Assembly: GCA_030248135.1 (NCBI GenBank)
Contig: JASANC010002037.1
Span: 59,584 to 123,583, forward strand
DNA: 64,000 nt
From: Theristus sp. LFF4_11
Lineage: Eukaryota; Nematoda; Chromadorea; Monhysterida; Xyalidae
Direction: 5' to 3'
Under the pieces are notes generated by a model. The model saw nothing but the letters and a program-made list of their open reading frames with translations, was not told the DNA's origin and made no database searches. Positions 1 through 10,035 of this stretch are shown here, in pieces. A program made the translations under genes and the position numbers. Within the stretch, counting starts at the first letter, position 1, and the number at the start of each line of letters is the position of its first letter.

Positions 1-2476
1 CATCGCCTGCATCTCCGGATGGTTGCCGTGCGTCGACTCGTCGCGTTTACGCTCAACGTACGCGGCGAAGTCTTCGGTGACGAATTGCGAAAAGTGATCG
101 CTGTTTTTTGTCTGACAAAGAGCGAAAGAAGACAAATTAGAACTTTAAATTATAGGCAGTTCGCTGATTGGTTTTACTTTCTTGTGTTATTTTCATTGAT
201 ACTCGTTGGTTGTTTCTTCAACGCAGTATGAAAACTCAAAAACGGACATTTAGCTTCGTTATGCGTGAAAGCAACCCAAACTTCTTGTGTTGTGTTCTTG
301 TGTTCTTGGTTTCTTCAAACGTCCGTCCAAAACGCCACACGATGTCACTAACCATGTAGTCCATGCAGAGAGCGCGCACACTGCTGTGCATCTCTTCGTC
401 GCCGTATATTTGGTCAGCTAAACGACAATTGTGATTTTAGCTGCCACATCACAAACAAACGTCTGATTTTCCACGTAAAAACCGGACAGAAAAGCCGTGA
501 AAAGGACAACTGTCCACCAACCGACTGCCCGAAAGAGACAAGCGCCGTCACCCTGCATCGGGCGAATTCGAAAGCCCTTCGCCTTTCGCAGGTGCTGCTC
601 GAAACGTCGTTCCAGCTGGAAACGGTTTATGAAGCAATGGATGACAGACACACAAATACAGTCGAACTATAATAGGCTATCAGCTGATTGGTCGGTGATC
701 ACGTGATGCATGCATGCTGTGTAGGCATTGCTATGGAGATCACACAAATCTCAAAAACAAAAGCAGACAAGCAAGCGCTGCAAACGCGATCAGCTGCCCG
801 CCTGACCTCATCATTATTTGCCTGCAACGCCAATTTTCGACTGGCAGCGGCCGCCTGCCGCGCCCTCTGGTGCTCGTCGTCGGAATTGTAGCCGGCCTCT
901 TGACCGTCGGCGGGCACCGCCAGGTCGCTGTTTGCGCCACCTGCAGTGAAGATTGATAAAGGAAACGGCATTCACCCACCATTTTTCAACTAAGCTAACC
1001 GTCAAGTGAGTCGTGAGTGCCACGCAACATGAATCTCAACATGAACTTTTCAAGTGTTCAAAATATTGGCGGTCAAGTACCCTCTTATCTGACCTCGCCG
1101 GATCGACCATACTTCCGGGGAAGGAGAACTCCATCGCTGACTACGCAAAACTTGAACGTTCCACGGATCCGGACGGATGACAGTGACAGTTTGCCATCGT
1201 CTGCGGCAACAACAACAACGACTAGCAATCAGAGTCTGCTATAAGCGAAACGCACCCGCACCACTCGCCGCCGCCGACGTGGACGCTAAATTCGCGTTCG
1301 CAATACTGTGGTTCGAGGTTTTCGTTCGTTTCGCCGATTTGCGTTCACTCGGACCACCGGTGCCGGACGACGACGACGACGCAATCATACCAGTCGCCGA
1401 TGGCACGGCAGCGGACGCCACACTCGCAACAGATGAGCCAGCCGACTGCGTTGAAGGCGCCACCGCCGCCGCACTCGACGAGCAGCCACCGACGTCTGGC
1501 AAGTTGGAGAGGTTCGCTGAGAGCCGCTGACGGCGCACGCCGCCGCTTGTGCCTGTGATGAGTTGGATTTTTTGGATTTTTTTAAAAATTTTTTTGCAAG
1601 ACACCTACAGCTTAGGTGTCTCGTATCGGTGTCGTGTCACTCACAGTTACGACATAGTTGTTCCAGAGCCGAGGGGTTGGGGGGGGGGGGGCCGATATAG
1701 ATAGCTGGAGCAAATTTTCTAGATAGATAGATAGCTGGAAAATTTTGGGGGGGGGGGGCCGCGGGGGGGGGGCCATGTGACTTTGGGGGGGGCCGGTCAA
1801 AATTTTGAAATTTGATAGATAGATAGCTAAAACGCTAAAAAGCTATAAAAACAGCAAAATAATGCTAAAAATACACTAAAAACCAAGTATAAACGCGTAT
1901 TTTACCTAAAATTAGCGAAATTTTCAAGAATTACGAGCAAAAATAGTCAATTTTGGTCAAAAATTGACTCATTTTATGTCTTCGAAGACAAAAATTTTCA
2001 GATAGATAGCTGGCTGAGAAATTTTTTTAGATAGATAATAGCTGAGCCGAAAAAACCTGTTTGATAGAGATAGATTCGAAAAATTTTTGGGGGGGGCCGG
2101 CCCCCCCCAGGCCCCCCCTGGAACAACTATGAGTTACGACTCACCTCACCTCACAATGCACCAAGAGCGTTTTGAAGAAAAGCTCTGCGATCGATTGTTT
2201 TTTTTAGTTTACTCAAGAGTTCCACTCAAGATCGATCACTCATTTGTCCATCACCATCATCTCATCACCAACAAAAACCACAAAAATACCGGCATCAATG
2301 CCTGCTGGGTTATTTTGTCGATTAGCACCGGTTTCCCCCGCAACTCCGCCGCCCGGTCCGGCCGTTTGAACGCCGCCGCCGCCAGTGCCGCTGCCGCCTG
2401 CGCCCCCCGCGGTCGATTGGCGTCCGATTGGCCGTTGCTCTTTGTTGACGGCTTTCTTTTTCGGCAGAATCGTCAT
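1..2476 (-). CDS. OTUD5: OTUD5-type OTU-domain deubiquitinase (3' end outside window)
   Basis: Cysteine deubiquitinase of the OTU family, cytosolic/nuclear, which removes ubiquitin chains from signalling proteins. Exons, 5' to 3': 2290-2476, 1256-1552, 807-940, 522-615, 353-417 and 1-111, the last continuing beyond the edge; phases agree throughout and give 296 residues so far. The start is fixed by MTILPKKK, the conserved N-terminus of OTUD5. A low-complexity Gly/Ser/Ala region follows, then the AGYNSDDE motif typical of OTUD5, then the OTU core with catalytic motif DGACLFRAV, followed by [10 protein letters not shown] and [13 protein letters not shown]. The catalytic histidine lies off the window. 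Intron 1 (1553-2289) carries a G-run foldback element and the 616-806 intron holds half a family A MITE. The exon 1 donor is less certain (2290, or one about 35 bp upstream). Family identity is secure; the orthologue name rests on the two OTUD5-specific motifs. Confidence 0.5.
616..806. repeat. Half of a family A MITE inside an OTUD5 intron
   Basis: About 656-745 matches one arm of the family A palindromic MITE: a diverged CAGTCGAACT end, then ATCAGCTGATTGG, GATCACGTGATGCATGC and the central GGCATTGCTATGGAG. The second arm is missing, so the element is truncated. It makes up about half of the intron. Confidence 0.5.
1636..2146. repeat. Homopolymer-run foldback element in OTUD5 intron 1
   Basis: Outer arms are inverted: the left reads ACTCACAGTTACGACATAGT then TGTTCCAG; the right reads CTGGAACAACTATG then AGTTACGACTCACC. 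Inside each arm are long runs of G or C (8-14 bases). The middle is AT-rich with scattered GATAGATAGCTGG units. No coding sequence is seen. Two other elements of this style lie at 2940-4162 and 33566-34032. Confidence 0.5.
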
Positions 2477-2939
2477 TGTTGTGGAATGAGGTTGTTTTTA
2501 TTTGAATTGCAATGCGACATGCATGCGATGCCTTTAAAGAATTAAAGAATTATAATGGTTGTGTTGTGACTTGTGACTTGAAAAATCAAAATTTTTGAAA
2601 CTGAATAAAAAACAAAAAAATAGGGTTGTTTGTTGAACAAAAATCAAAATTTTTAAAACTGAACGAAAATCCAAAAATGTCGATTTAAAAAAAATCAATT
2701 CTAAAAAAATAATTTTTTTCTTTTACCTATGCTCTGAAGGCTAAAAACCTTATTTTGGGCACACGTTTCAAAAGTTCCACAAAAATTTTCTTCGACATAC
2801 AAGATAAATAAAAGACATAACCTTGTAAAACCGAGGTCCAAAATCGACATTTTGGATTTGGTCTTACCGATTGATTTGGTTGGTATTCATAACTGATTTT
2901 TGATTTTCGACCAGATGTTGCTTGCAGTTGTAATAAGAT
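2477..2939. other. Intergenic, upstream of OTUD5
   Basis: AT-rich spacer just upstream of the OTUD5 start codon, presumably holding its promoter. Short A/T runs are common, and near-identical phrases (AAAATCAAAATTTTT) repeat around 2582 and 2640. No gene or clear promoter motif is seen. Confidence 0.5.
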
Positions 2940-4162
2940 CGTGGCATGAGCTCAGTACCGTGGGCGGGGGGTGCCCCAGAGACCCCCCCACACCCCCATG
3001 AAATTTTGTCTGGCGGACACCCCCCCCCCAAAATTTTCTGCACACCCTAAAATTTTTTTCGAAAATCATGTTTTTTGTCTATAAAGTCCATAATATACGC
3101 TGAATATATGATAACTTGACCATCTTCATTGTAATTTCAAAGATTTTGCAGAAAAATTTAGCGTTTTCCTTCAAAATTTAAGCAAAAAAATATCATGGGG
3201 GGGTGGGGGGTGTACCTAGAGATGTAAGGGGCAAAAAAAAATTTTTTTTTTAATTTTTTTTTAAAAAGTAAAAAAATGAGCATTTTTTTTTATTTTTTTT
3301 ATTAAAAATTTTTGAAATTTTTTCTTTAATGTGCCCTGAAAATGCCGTTTTTGGCATAATTTTTCGAAAGTTCAACAAAAATTTTCTTTGACTTTACCTT
3401 GTCACTTCGTCTTCAACGCTGCAGGTGGTATTCTGGATTGATTTATCGACTGTTTTTAGCCTTGGTGAGTGATGATCGACTCGCGCATTGAAGTACTTGA
3501 GCGTCGCAAAGGCTAGTTCAACAAATTCCGATGCCGCTAAGGTGAGATAGAAGCAGAGAACTCACATTTACGCATCGTTTTTCAGGATCTCGAAAGGTCG
3601 AAATTGCACTGTCTGCCACTGCAAGCGTAACTTCGTTGGTTGCTCGTTGCTGTTTCGCCTCGTGTCGTCAGCATGATCACACCGGTTTGTTGTTGAACTT
3701 GTTTCCGTGTTATTTGAGGTGAATTGAGAGGCAAAACACGAGACGTGATGTCGTCGGTGGGAAAATGGGGTCGCCGAAACCAAGTCTGAAATTTTCACCC
3801 TCCTCCCATATGAGTGGGGGTCATATGGTAAGTCGGTGGCTCCTCATATGGTGATATTCGGACTCCCTGAAAAATTCTAAACAACTTTCATTTTAAAAAA
3901 AATTTTTTTTAAAAAAAGTTTTTTTTTTTTAGAAAAAAAAACAAATATAAAATTTTTTTTTTCCTTGACATCTCTAGGTGTACCCCCCCACAGAAAATTT
4001 TGAAAAAATGCACCCCCCATGGGACCCCCATGGGGGGGGGGGTCCCACGTTACCATAGTTTGGAGCGCCCCCCTCACTTTTTGGTCGGCACCCCCCCCCC
4101 CCCACGGCACCATACCCCCCCCCTTCGATTTTTTTGGGCCCACGGTACTGATGAGCATGCAG
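2940..4162. repeat. Homopolymer-run foldback element, about 1.2 kb
   Basis: The ends are inverted copies: GCATGAGCTCAGTACCGTGGGC near 2944 and its complement with small changes near 4138 (CCCACGGTACTGATGAGCATGC in part). Both arms continue as long C/G runs (3001-3030, 4008-4120) and then poly-A/poly-T tracts. The middle (about 3400-3830) is of normal complexity but shows no convincing gene. It is non-autonomous, and its transposition mechanism is not evident. Confidence 0.5.
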
Positions 4163-5426
4163 CAGCAGAATGCCAGTAAAAACACACAAATAAACTGTTC
4201 GTTATCCGAAATGATGCTGCATTGTTTTCTTCGAGCGGGACTTCGACTCTTTGTTGTTTGGCAGTGACAACGCCCTAACCCTAATCGAAGATGTTAAGTT
4301 AAGTTTTGCAACGCTCAAAGACTTCATTCCAAAAGTTGTTCAAGCCTAAAATCAATCCCTGATGCATCATTAGTAAATCAGCTGCATCTGTAGTTTCGGT
4401 GCTCCTTTCATTTATATCTGTTATCCAGTCCGACTCTAGATACAATCTATCTCCGTGTCGCGTCCGTGGCGTAGCGGTAGAACTTCGGCCTACAGTTCTG
4501 TAGGTACCGGGTTCGAACCTCGCTGTGGACAAGACATACTCGTGGAAAATTAGAGTGACCAACGAACATCTAATGGTCTATTCCCTCCTGAGCCGAGGGT
4601 AAAATTGGGCTCGGGGCAGTATTGCCCGTCTCCGCCGGAGTTTGGTACCTTCGGGTTTCCGGAACCGGCGCGCGTATAATTAAAATTAAAAATACATAAA
4701 ATAACATAACATAAAGTAACATAAAATACGTAAAATAAAATCTCGCTACTAAATGCAACTAGCTGATTGCTTGGTGATAGCAATTCTCAGCGCTGATTGG
4801 TTACGTCATTTTCACCTTATCAAAAAGGCTTGGCATATGGGTGTTGTGGATGTGTTGAGTTGAGTTTTTGTGTTGTTTATGGGCGTTTATGTTTTTTGGT
4901 TGTCGTTTTGTTTTTGTTTTCTTGCATTTGTTCTTGGTCGCATTTTCCTGTCATGGGTTTTTAGTTTTTGTTGATTGTTTGCCTGATACAGATTCACGTA
5001 GTTCAATCGCTTGATGGCAACATTATAGTCATTTTGTTTGTGATCACTCTCAGTACGCAGAGTAAACAAGTAAAGAGTAAATTTTGTGCAACTAAATTTT
5101 TATTTTGTTGTTTTTGGGGCACGTTTAGGTCTTTTGTGCTTTAGAGTAGTTCTCAAGGGTTTCTGACGTGTGTTTTCAATTCATCATTTTGTGTCAAATA
5201 ACGTCCCACCCCAGTGAACTTGTTCCAAGCCTAGCTTTTGTTAACCACAACTGGATTGTTACAACTATATTTCGCTACATTTAGCTGTACTGAGTTGAGC
5301 ATGGCGCGACATTGCAAAAAATATTGACAACGTTGACACCTCAAGCAAAAAAGAAACAAAAAATGGCATTACGGTTATCTGTGTAATGCACACGTTTCAC
5401 ATGGGAACTTAACGAGAGAGGAAAAA
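4163..5426. other. Intergenic region with a SINE
   Basis: Holds a tRNA-derived SINE (4462-4740), then AT-rich sequence up to the dioxygenase stop codon. Around 4755-4800 are remnants resembling family A MITE arms (AACTAGCTGATTGCTTGGTG). I see no gene. Confidence 0.5.
4462..4740 (+). mobile_element. tRNA-derived SINE with A/T-rich tail
   Basis: The head has RNA polymerase III promoter boxes with tRNA spacing: box A TGGCGTAGCGG near 4468 and box B GGTTCGAACC near 4509. The anticodon arm folds with a six-base loop and the acceptor stem pairs poorly, so it is not a functional tRNA. A body of about 150 bp and an A/T-rich tail (4675-4740, AAAATACATAAAATAACATA-like) follow, as expected of a SINE. 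Confidence 0.5.
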
Positions 5427-8400
5427 TCACTGAATTCTCAAATCCATTGGTCGTTTTTCACCCTTGACGTTCACGCGGTACAGCACTCGAAGGCCAATCT
5501 CATGCGGCGGCTTCTCGGCGTACGTGTCGGAAATGTGAGCGAGCGCCAGGTTGTCCGTAATCAGAAAATCACCTTCTTCATACTGAAAAGTGTGTTTGTT
5601 TGGTTATTTTAAAGTAGTTTTCTTTCGATATTAACACAAAATTATTTCAAAAATGCCATCACACCGAAACGAATAGTGGGTTTGTCAACACAGTCTATTT
5701 TAAAACCCATACAAAAAAAACAAAACCATTGGCTGGTTTGTTGGTGCACGCGTGATTCATGCATTATTCATTCATTGGTTGGAGCTGTGCAGTTCTGACT
5801 CCGCCTCCACCGCGATCTGCATGCAATATGTATATCACGTGGCCGGTCACCAACCAATCAGCTAATTGCATATGATTAGACATTGAACTAGTGTACAGGG
5901 TGGGCCAAAAAAAGGTTCCATTTTCAAACTGCTGTCACTGGCTGGTGTTTTAATATTATGAGCTGAAATTTTCAGCACTGATAAAACATGCGTTGCCATT
6001 TTACTGACAAAATTTTTTTTTTCGATATATAATTCCTAGCGCTCACTGTGGCAGATTTTCTAAAAAGCTCGAAAAATCAACAAATTGACTGAAATGAGTG
6101 CAATAAAAAATTAGTATCAAGATTCGTGATTCGTGATTCAATTTTGAAACTGTTGCGAAGGTGACAAATTGGTCTTTTTGGATACCCGTGATAGTTCAAA
6201 TCATGCGCTCAGAGTGGAAAGGTCTCACACTTGAATTGCATTTGAGCACCTCGAGCGAAATTCTGATGTTTCACAACGGACTCGAGTCAGCAGCCATGCG
6301 ACTGCGACAGAAAGAATTGTTCAGTTGATTTTTTGTTTTCTGTGTTGCTCTGTCTGTTAATTTGTTTCTTTTGAAAAGTTTTTCTGCGGTTTGAATAAAA
6401 ACAGTGTTTCAGTTTCAGTTTTCTGCAGTTTCGTCATTTTTTGAAAATTTGGGAATTTTTAAATATTGTGCTGTAAAACTGAATCTACTTGACCAAACTA
6501 GATAAACATTTTGTCAGAAAAATGGCATCACATGTTTTATCAATGCTGAAAATTTCAGCTCATAATATTGAAATACCAGCCAGTGACAGCAGTTTGCAAA
6601 TGGAACCTTTTTTTGGCCCACTCTGTATATTATCATTTTTTAGATTGTGCGACTGAATGTGTGCAGACGTAGAAAGGAAACCAGTTTCTATCGTTCTGTA
6701 TGTGGCAATTCAAAATCGCCGATTAGACTCGGTCCTATTTAGGGAATCGATCACAGTGCCAATTTTGAATTCCCGCGTCATGCATGAAGCTGTTTACCTA
6801 CTATTATGCGCGCATTGAGTCTCGCGACCAAAATAGGATAGAAGATCGTGCATGTTTTTCCGAGTGAGCGCCAACCTTATGCGCGTAGATGTGTTTTCCA
6901 TCCTCGCGACCGATGGCTTGATGCAGTTCGTTATGCCATCTGGCTCTTTGTATATTAGTGAATTCGTGCTGAAACGTCGTGTTCGGATCGTAATAGAACT
7001 TCTGCAGTGCCCCGCCAAACATCAATGTCTGGAAAAAAAGCAAAACTCCACGCGTGAGAGCAGTTCATGTTATCGTCAAGAACAAACACGCGAAAATTTT
7101 AACATCGAGTGCAAAAGCGTTTCGCAACGCAACACTGCCAAGTCCGGTTGGGTTAGTTTGCTGGCAAACTCCCCTGATAGCTCATCAAGGCAAACTCCCT
7201 TGGTCGGCAATCCGGTTTGGTGAGCCATTTGAATCGGATCAGGCTTATAATTGATTTGTCGTGGTGTCTGTTGTGCGTGATCGTGAGAACCATATATTCA
7301 CATAAAATCAGCAAAGCGGAAACACTTTTTTAATGGAGAAACTGTCTCACCTACCGTTTCACCTGTAATTGGATGCGGATAAATGAGCGGATGCCAGTGG
7401 TTACCACGAAAGAAGCCCCACATTCGTCCCCAACGAATCTTCTGATCTTCTCTCAGCGAGTTGTAGAGCGAGTTCAAGTGCACGAAACTGTAAGATCCGC
7501 AAAAAAATTTGTTCTACGTTTTGTGAAGTGAACAACGGCTGTTTTAAGCAGTCTTGTTCTGAAGATAATGCACTCGATTCGGCTGTAAGACAGGAATGTT
7601 GCAAAAGCACACGGACACGACGGTACCACAGCAGCACTCGTGGCACTGTGTGACTAACAGTGCTGTTTTTAAATCGTGTTCACGAACAGAAAAAAAACCG
7701 AAATCGAGACTGAGTAACAGAAACAACTATCCGAAAGGCATATTTTGTCGACTGTTAAAACTGAATTACTGCAAAATTTATTTTCTTTAAGACATCTCGC
7801 CACGTGAGGTGTCAACCTCCAAGCCCCTCTCAGTACTGGGGCACTATTGATTTCAGCTCCATATTTCGGATTCGGTGACCAACTCTGCGGTCTCTATATC
7901 GCCAGAAGGCAGTGAATCACAAAGTTTTCTTGTTGGAAACCATTGGACTTTCCGTTTAGCCGATTTCTTCCCGTAAACAAATGGTGAATGTTGAATCAGT
8001 CACACCAAACTGACATTTTAGTGCCTGTACTTTGATAAACGGGCGTTTTAAAGCAAATGACGTCATTTTAGTCAGGACACGTTTGAATAAATCCACAATA
8101 GCTGAACGAGTCGAGACTAGAAAACGACACTTGCGGCCAGTGCTGTGCCATCCTCGCGCCGGGGATCGAACCAGCTACGTTCTGGGTGGAAGACGAGCGT
8201 GCTAACCACTGAGCTACGGAGGCGATCCCAACTGGAAGCTGCCCGCATAACACTCGACTCACTACGTCTCGCCGCCAATGTCCGGTCTGCTTTTCATAAA
8301 GTACAACGTGTGCGAATACGGTCGATCCTGGTACGAACCGTCAACATGCCAGCCGCGCTTCAGGTACAGACCTTCCGTTGGGTCGTTTGATATCGCGGTA

Positions 8401-10035
8401 ACAGGCAGGCTGGAATTGAAATGTAGATGTGCTTGGTTTTTTTAGTTGGAAGTCTGGAAAAAGTCACATAATTCGGTCATACGTATTGTACTTTTTTACT
8501 TTTCGATTTCGAATGATCACTTTTCGACGGTTCACAAGAGCCATTTTTTACCACACACGCGAATTTGAGCGAGTCCGGTCAGGTTGATACAAAAGACGAC
8601 ACGGGTTTTAACAGCCTGACGCTGATATCCAAGTAGCTGATTCGTTGGCGGTCACGTGATGCATGGATTCTATGCAAACCCAACTCCGCCTATGCTTGCG
8701 GACAAAAGACCGCACGTGCCAAAAGACCGCCCATATGAAATCCATTAAAAATGGACGAGGATGTACACTTTTAACAGCTACTACTACTGCTTAACTACTA
8801 GTCACTACTACTAGTAGCAAAAAACCACCGACGGCAGCTTCTCGTTCGGTCGCGCCTTCGAGTCCGAGTAGCCCAGTTCGCCGAGCATGCTCGCGATCTC
8901 GACCATCCTCTCCGGCGTCACATGCTGGTCGCGGAATATCGCGATCTTGCATGTCCACAGCTCCGTGATGATCGCGTCGATCAAGCTCCGATTGAACGGC
9001 TCCATCCAGTCGACGCCGTCCACTTCGCAGCCGAGCTGCTCCGACGGTCGAATACGCAGCTCGCTCACGTTGTTCCACGTGGTCGGCTGCGCAATGTTTA
9101 CCGTAAAGTCTTGCATATAAGAGCTCCGGATATAAATTTGGAAATCAAAAATTTCTGAAAAAAGCGGAATTTTGTGTGACAACCAAATACCTGATAACGG
9201 GGCACTCTGCGTGGTTTTGCAGTCCACTGCGTCAGCATTTGGTCCGGTCGCAACATCAGGAACACGGCGGCAACGGCTGTCACGGCCGCCAGTGCTGTCT
9301 GACTGGGACGGAGTTTTGTGTTGTGCTCCGCACTGCAATGTATGATCTTTTATTTTGGCCCCGAGACTCAATGCGCGCATACGATAGGTATGTAAGCACT
9401 TTCATGCATGACGCGGGAATTCAAAATTCGCAAAGCGATCCGAGTCCCCTTAAGTGACTCGTCCCTATTTAGGGGATTCGGAATTCGGATCACTTTGCTA
9501 ATTTTGAATTCGCCGTCATCCGTGAAACGGTTTGCCTATCTATGCGCGCATTGAGCCCCGGAGCCAAAATAAATGATAGTCTTTGTGCAGAATTACCGTA
9601 AAGTCTTGCATATAAGGTCTCCTTATATAAATTTGAAAATCAAAAATTTCTGAAAAAGTAGAATTTTGTGTGACAACCTTATACGTGGGAGGAGGTCTTA
9701 TAAAGCAAAGATTAGGAATTCCTTGCCTTATAAACGAGGATGGATTATGAACAAGTCAAAAATTTGAATTTTTTGATTTCCCGCCGTGTGACACTCCGCC
9801 CACTTTTGGGTGGGGGTCTTATAACTGGGAGGAACCTTACATGCAAGACTTGACGGTAATTCTCTGACCTTGGCCTTTTCTTCTCTCGACTGTCATCATT
9901 TTGCTGCCGTTCATTGTTGTTCTCGTCGTTTTCGCATGTTTCCATTTCTGTCTCTTTGCTAACCATCGTCGCTTCTTTGTCATCTTCAATGTTTTCGGAC
10001 GCTTCTTTCTCGGAGTTATTGTTGTTTTTGTCCAT
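5427..10035 (-). CDS. Membrane-anchored TauD/TfdA-type 2-oxoglutarate dioxygenase
   Basis: Fe(II)/2-oxoglutarate-dependent dioxygenase of the taurine/2,4-D dioxygenase fold; the substrate cannot be read from sequence. Exons: 9869-10035, 9191-9332, 8833-9086, 8266-8409, 7355-7487, 6876-7028, 5427-5582; all phases agree, giving 382 residues. Residues 1-66 are acidic, Asn/Glu/Lys-rich and then basic. Residues 68-84 (TALAAVTAVAAVFLML) form a single hydrophobic segment with no cleavage site, suggesting a type II anchor. The catalytic domain starts near 104: LGCEVDGVDW, FRDQHVTPERM, then the metal-binding H209-x-D211 in WHVDGSY, the distal H347 in NLALAHISD, and R363/R367 for 2-oxoglutarate. Bacterial TauD proteins (about 280 residues) lack the first 100. 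Introns are loaded with MITEs; 9087-9190 is itself half a MITE. The family is best known from bacteria, so transfer is possible but not shown. Family call strong; anchor is inference. Confidence 0.5.
5727..5890. mobile_element. Family A MITE (dioxygenase intron 6)
   Basis: Diverged palindromic copy: TTGGCTGGTTTGTTGGTG on the left, GTCACCAACCAATCAGCTAA on the right, with the GACTCCGCCTCCAC core between. No coding sequence. Confidence 0.5.
5896..6625. mobile_element. Mariner-like non-autonomous element, 730 bp
   Basis: The ends are inverted repeats of about 100 bp: CAGGGTGGGCCAAAAAAAGG on the left and CAGAGTGGGCCAAAAAAAGG (complement) on the right. A TA dinucleotide sits on both sides (5894-5895 and 6626-6627), the target duplication of the Tc1/mariner superfamily. 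The interior has no transposase frame, so it would depend on an enzyme supplied elsewhere. It lies in the last intron of the dioxygenase gene. Confidence 0.5.
6640..6846. mobile_element. Family C MITE
   Basis: Carries the family C hallmarks: GAATTCCCGCGTCATGCATG, TATGCGCGCATTGAGTCTCG and GGCAATTCAAAAT. The right end lies about 30 bp from the donor of the 6876-7028 exon of the dioxygenase gene. Confidence 0.5.
7925..8087. mobile_element. Truncated family B MITE
   Basis: Matches one end of family B: GGACTTTCCGTTTAGCCGAT, then CAGTCACACCAAACTGACAT, then AAATGACGTCATTTTAGT and GGACACGTTTGAATAAAT. The other terminal repeat is missing. A SINE follows directly. Confidence 0.5.
8120..8236 (-). mobile_element. 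tRNA-derived SINE head
   Basis: Read on the minus strand, it has box A TAGCTCAGTGG and box B GGTTCGATCCC at tRNA spacing, in a cloverleaf-like context with a weak acceptor stem. It is not a convincing functional tRNA. It lies in the 7488-8265 intron of the dioxygenase gene, directly beside the truncated family B MITE. Confidence 0.5.
8624..8705. mobile_element. Family A MITE fragment
   Basis: One arm only: AGTAGCTGATTCGTTGGCGG then TCACGTGATGCATGGATTCT. It lies in the 8410-8832 dioxygenase intron. Confidence 0.5.
9087..9190 (-). mobile_element. MITE-derived intron (half of a family E element)
   Basis: This 104-bp intron of the dioxygenase gene aligns along roughly its first 90 bases with one half of the family E MITE found complete at 30666-30915: GTATTTGGTTGTCACACAAA at the donor, the TTTTTGATTT stretch, then TTATATGCAAGACTTTACGG at the element's terminus. 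Only about 12 bases before the acceptor are unrelated. The donor GT lies inside MITE sequence, matching GTATAAGGTTGTCACAC in the 9591-9864 copy. Confidence 0.5.
9340..9585. mobile_element. Complete family C MITE
   Basis: Both ends carry CTCAATGCGCGCAT-type sequence next to a TTTTGG(C/T)CCCGAGAC motif in inverted orientation, with ATTCAAAATT/AATTTTGAATTC arms inside. With the family E copy at 9591-9864 it fills nearly all of the 9333-9868 intron. Confidence 0.5.
9591..9864. mobile_element. Complete family E MITE
   Basis: Terminal inverted repeats CCGTAAAGTCTTGCATAT and ATGCAAGACTTGACGG, flanked by TA, so Tc1/mariner-like target preference is possible. The interior has AT-rich arms (AATTTTGTGTGACAACC) and CACTTTTGGGTGGGGG. 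Its left edge on the coding strand is about 5 bases inside the exon 1 donor of the dioxygenase gene. Confidence 0.5.

Noticed and set aside
1017..1244. Plus-strand 75-codon frame inside an OTUD5 intron
   Set aside because: No splice partners, low-complexity Thr end, and it lies wholly in an intron of the opposite gene. A minus-strand frame here (after CCGCAG near 1200) is also unsupported.
3568..3798. 76-codon minus-strand frame
   Set aside because: Lies within the homopolymer-run foldback; no signal peptide, domain or splice context.
4467..4535. tRNA gene
   Set aside because: Box A and B are present, but the anticodon loop has six bases and the acceptor stem does not pair; a SINE tail follows.
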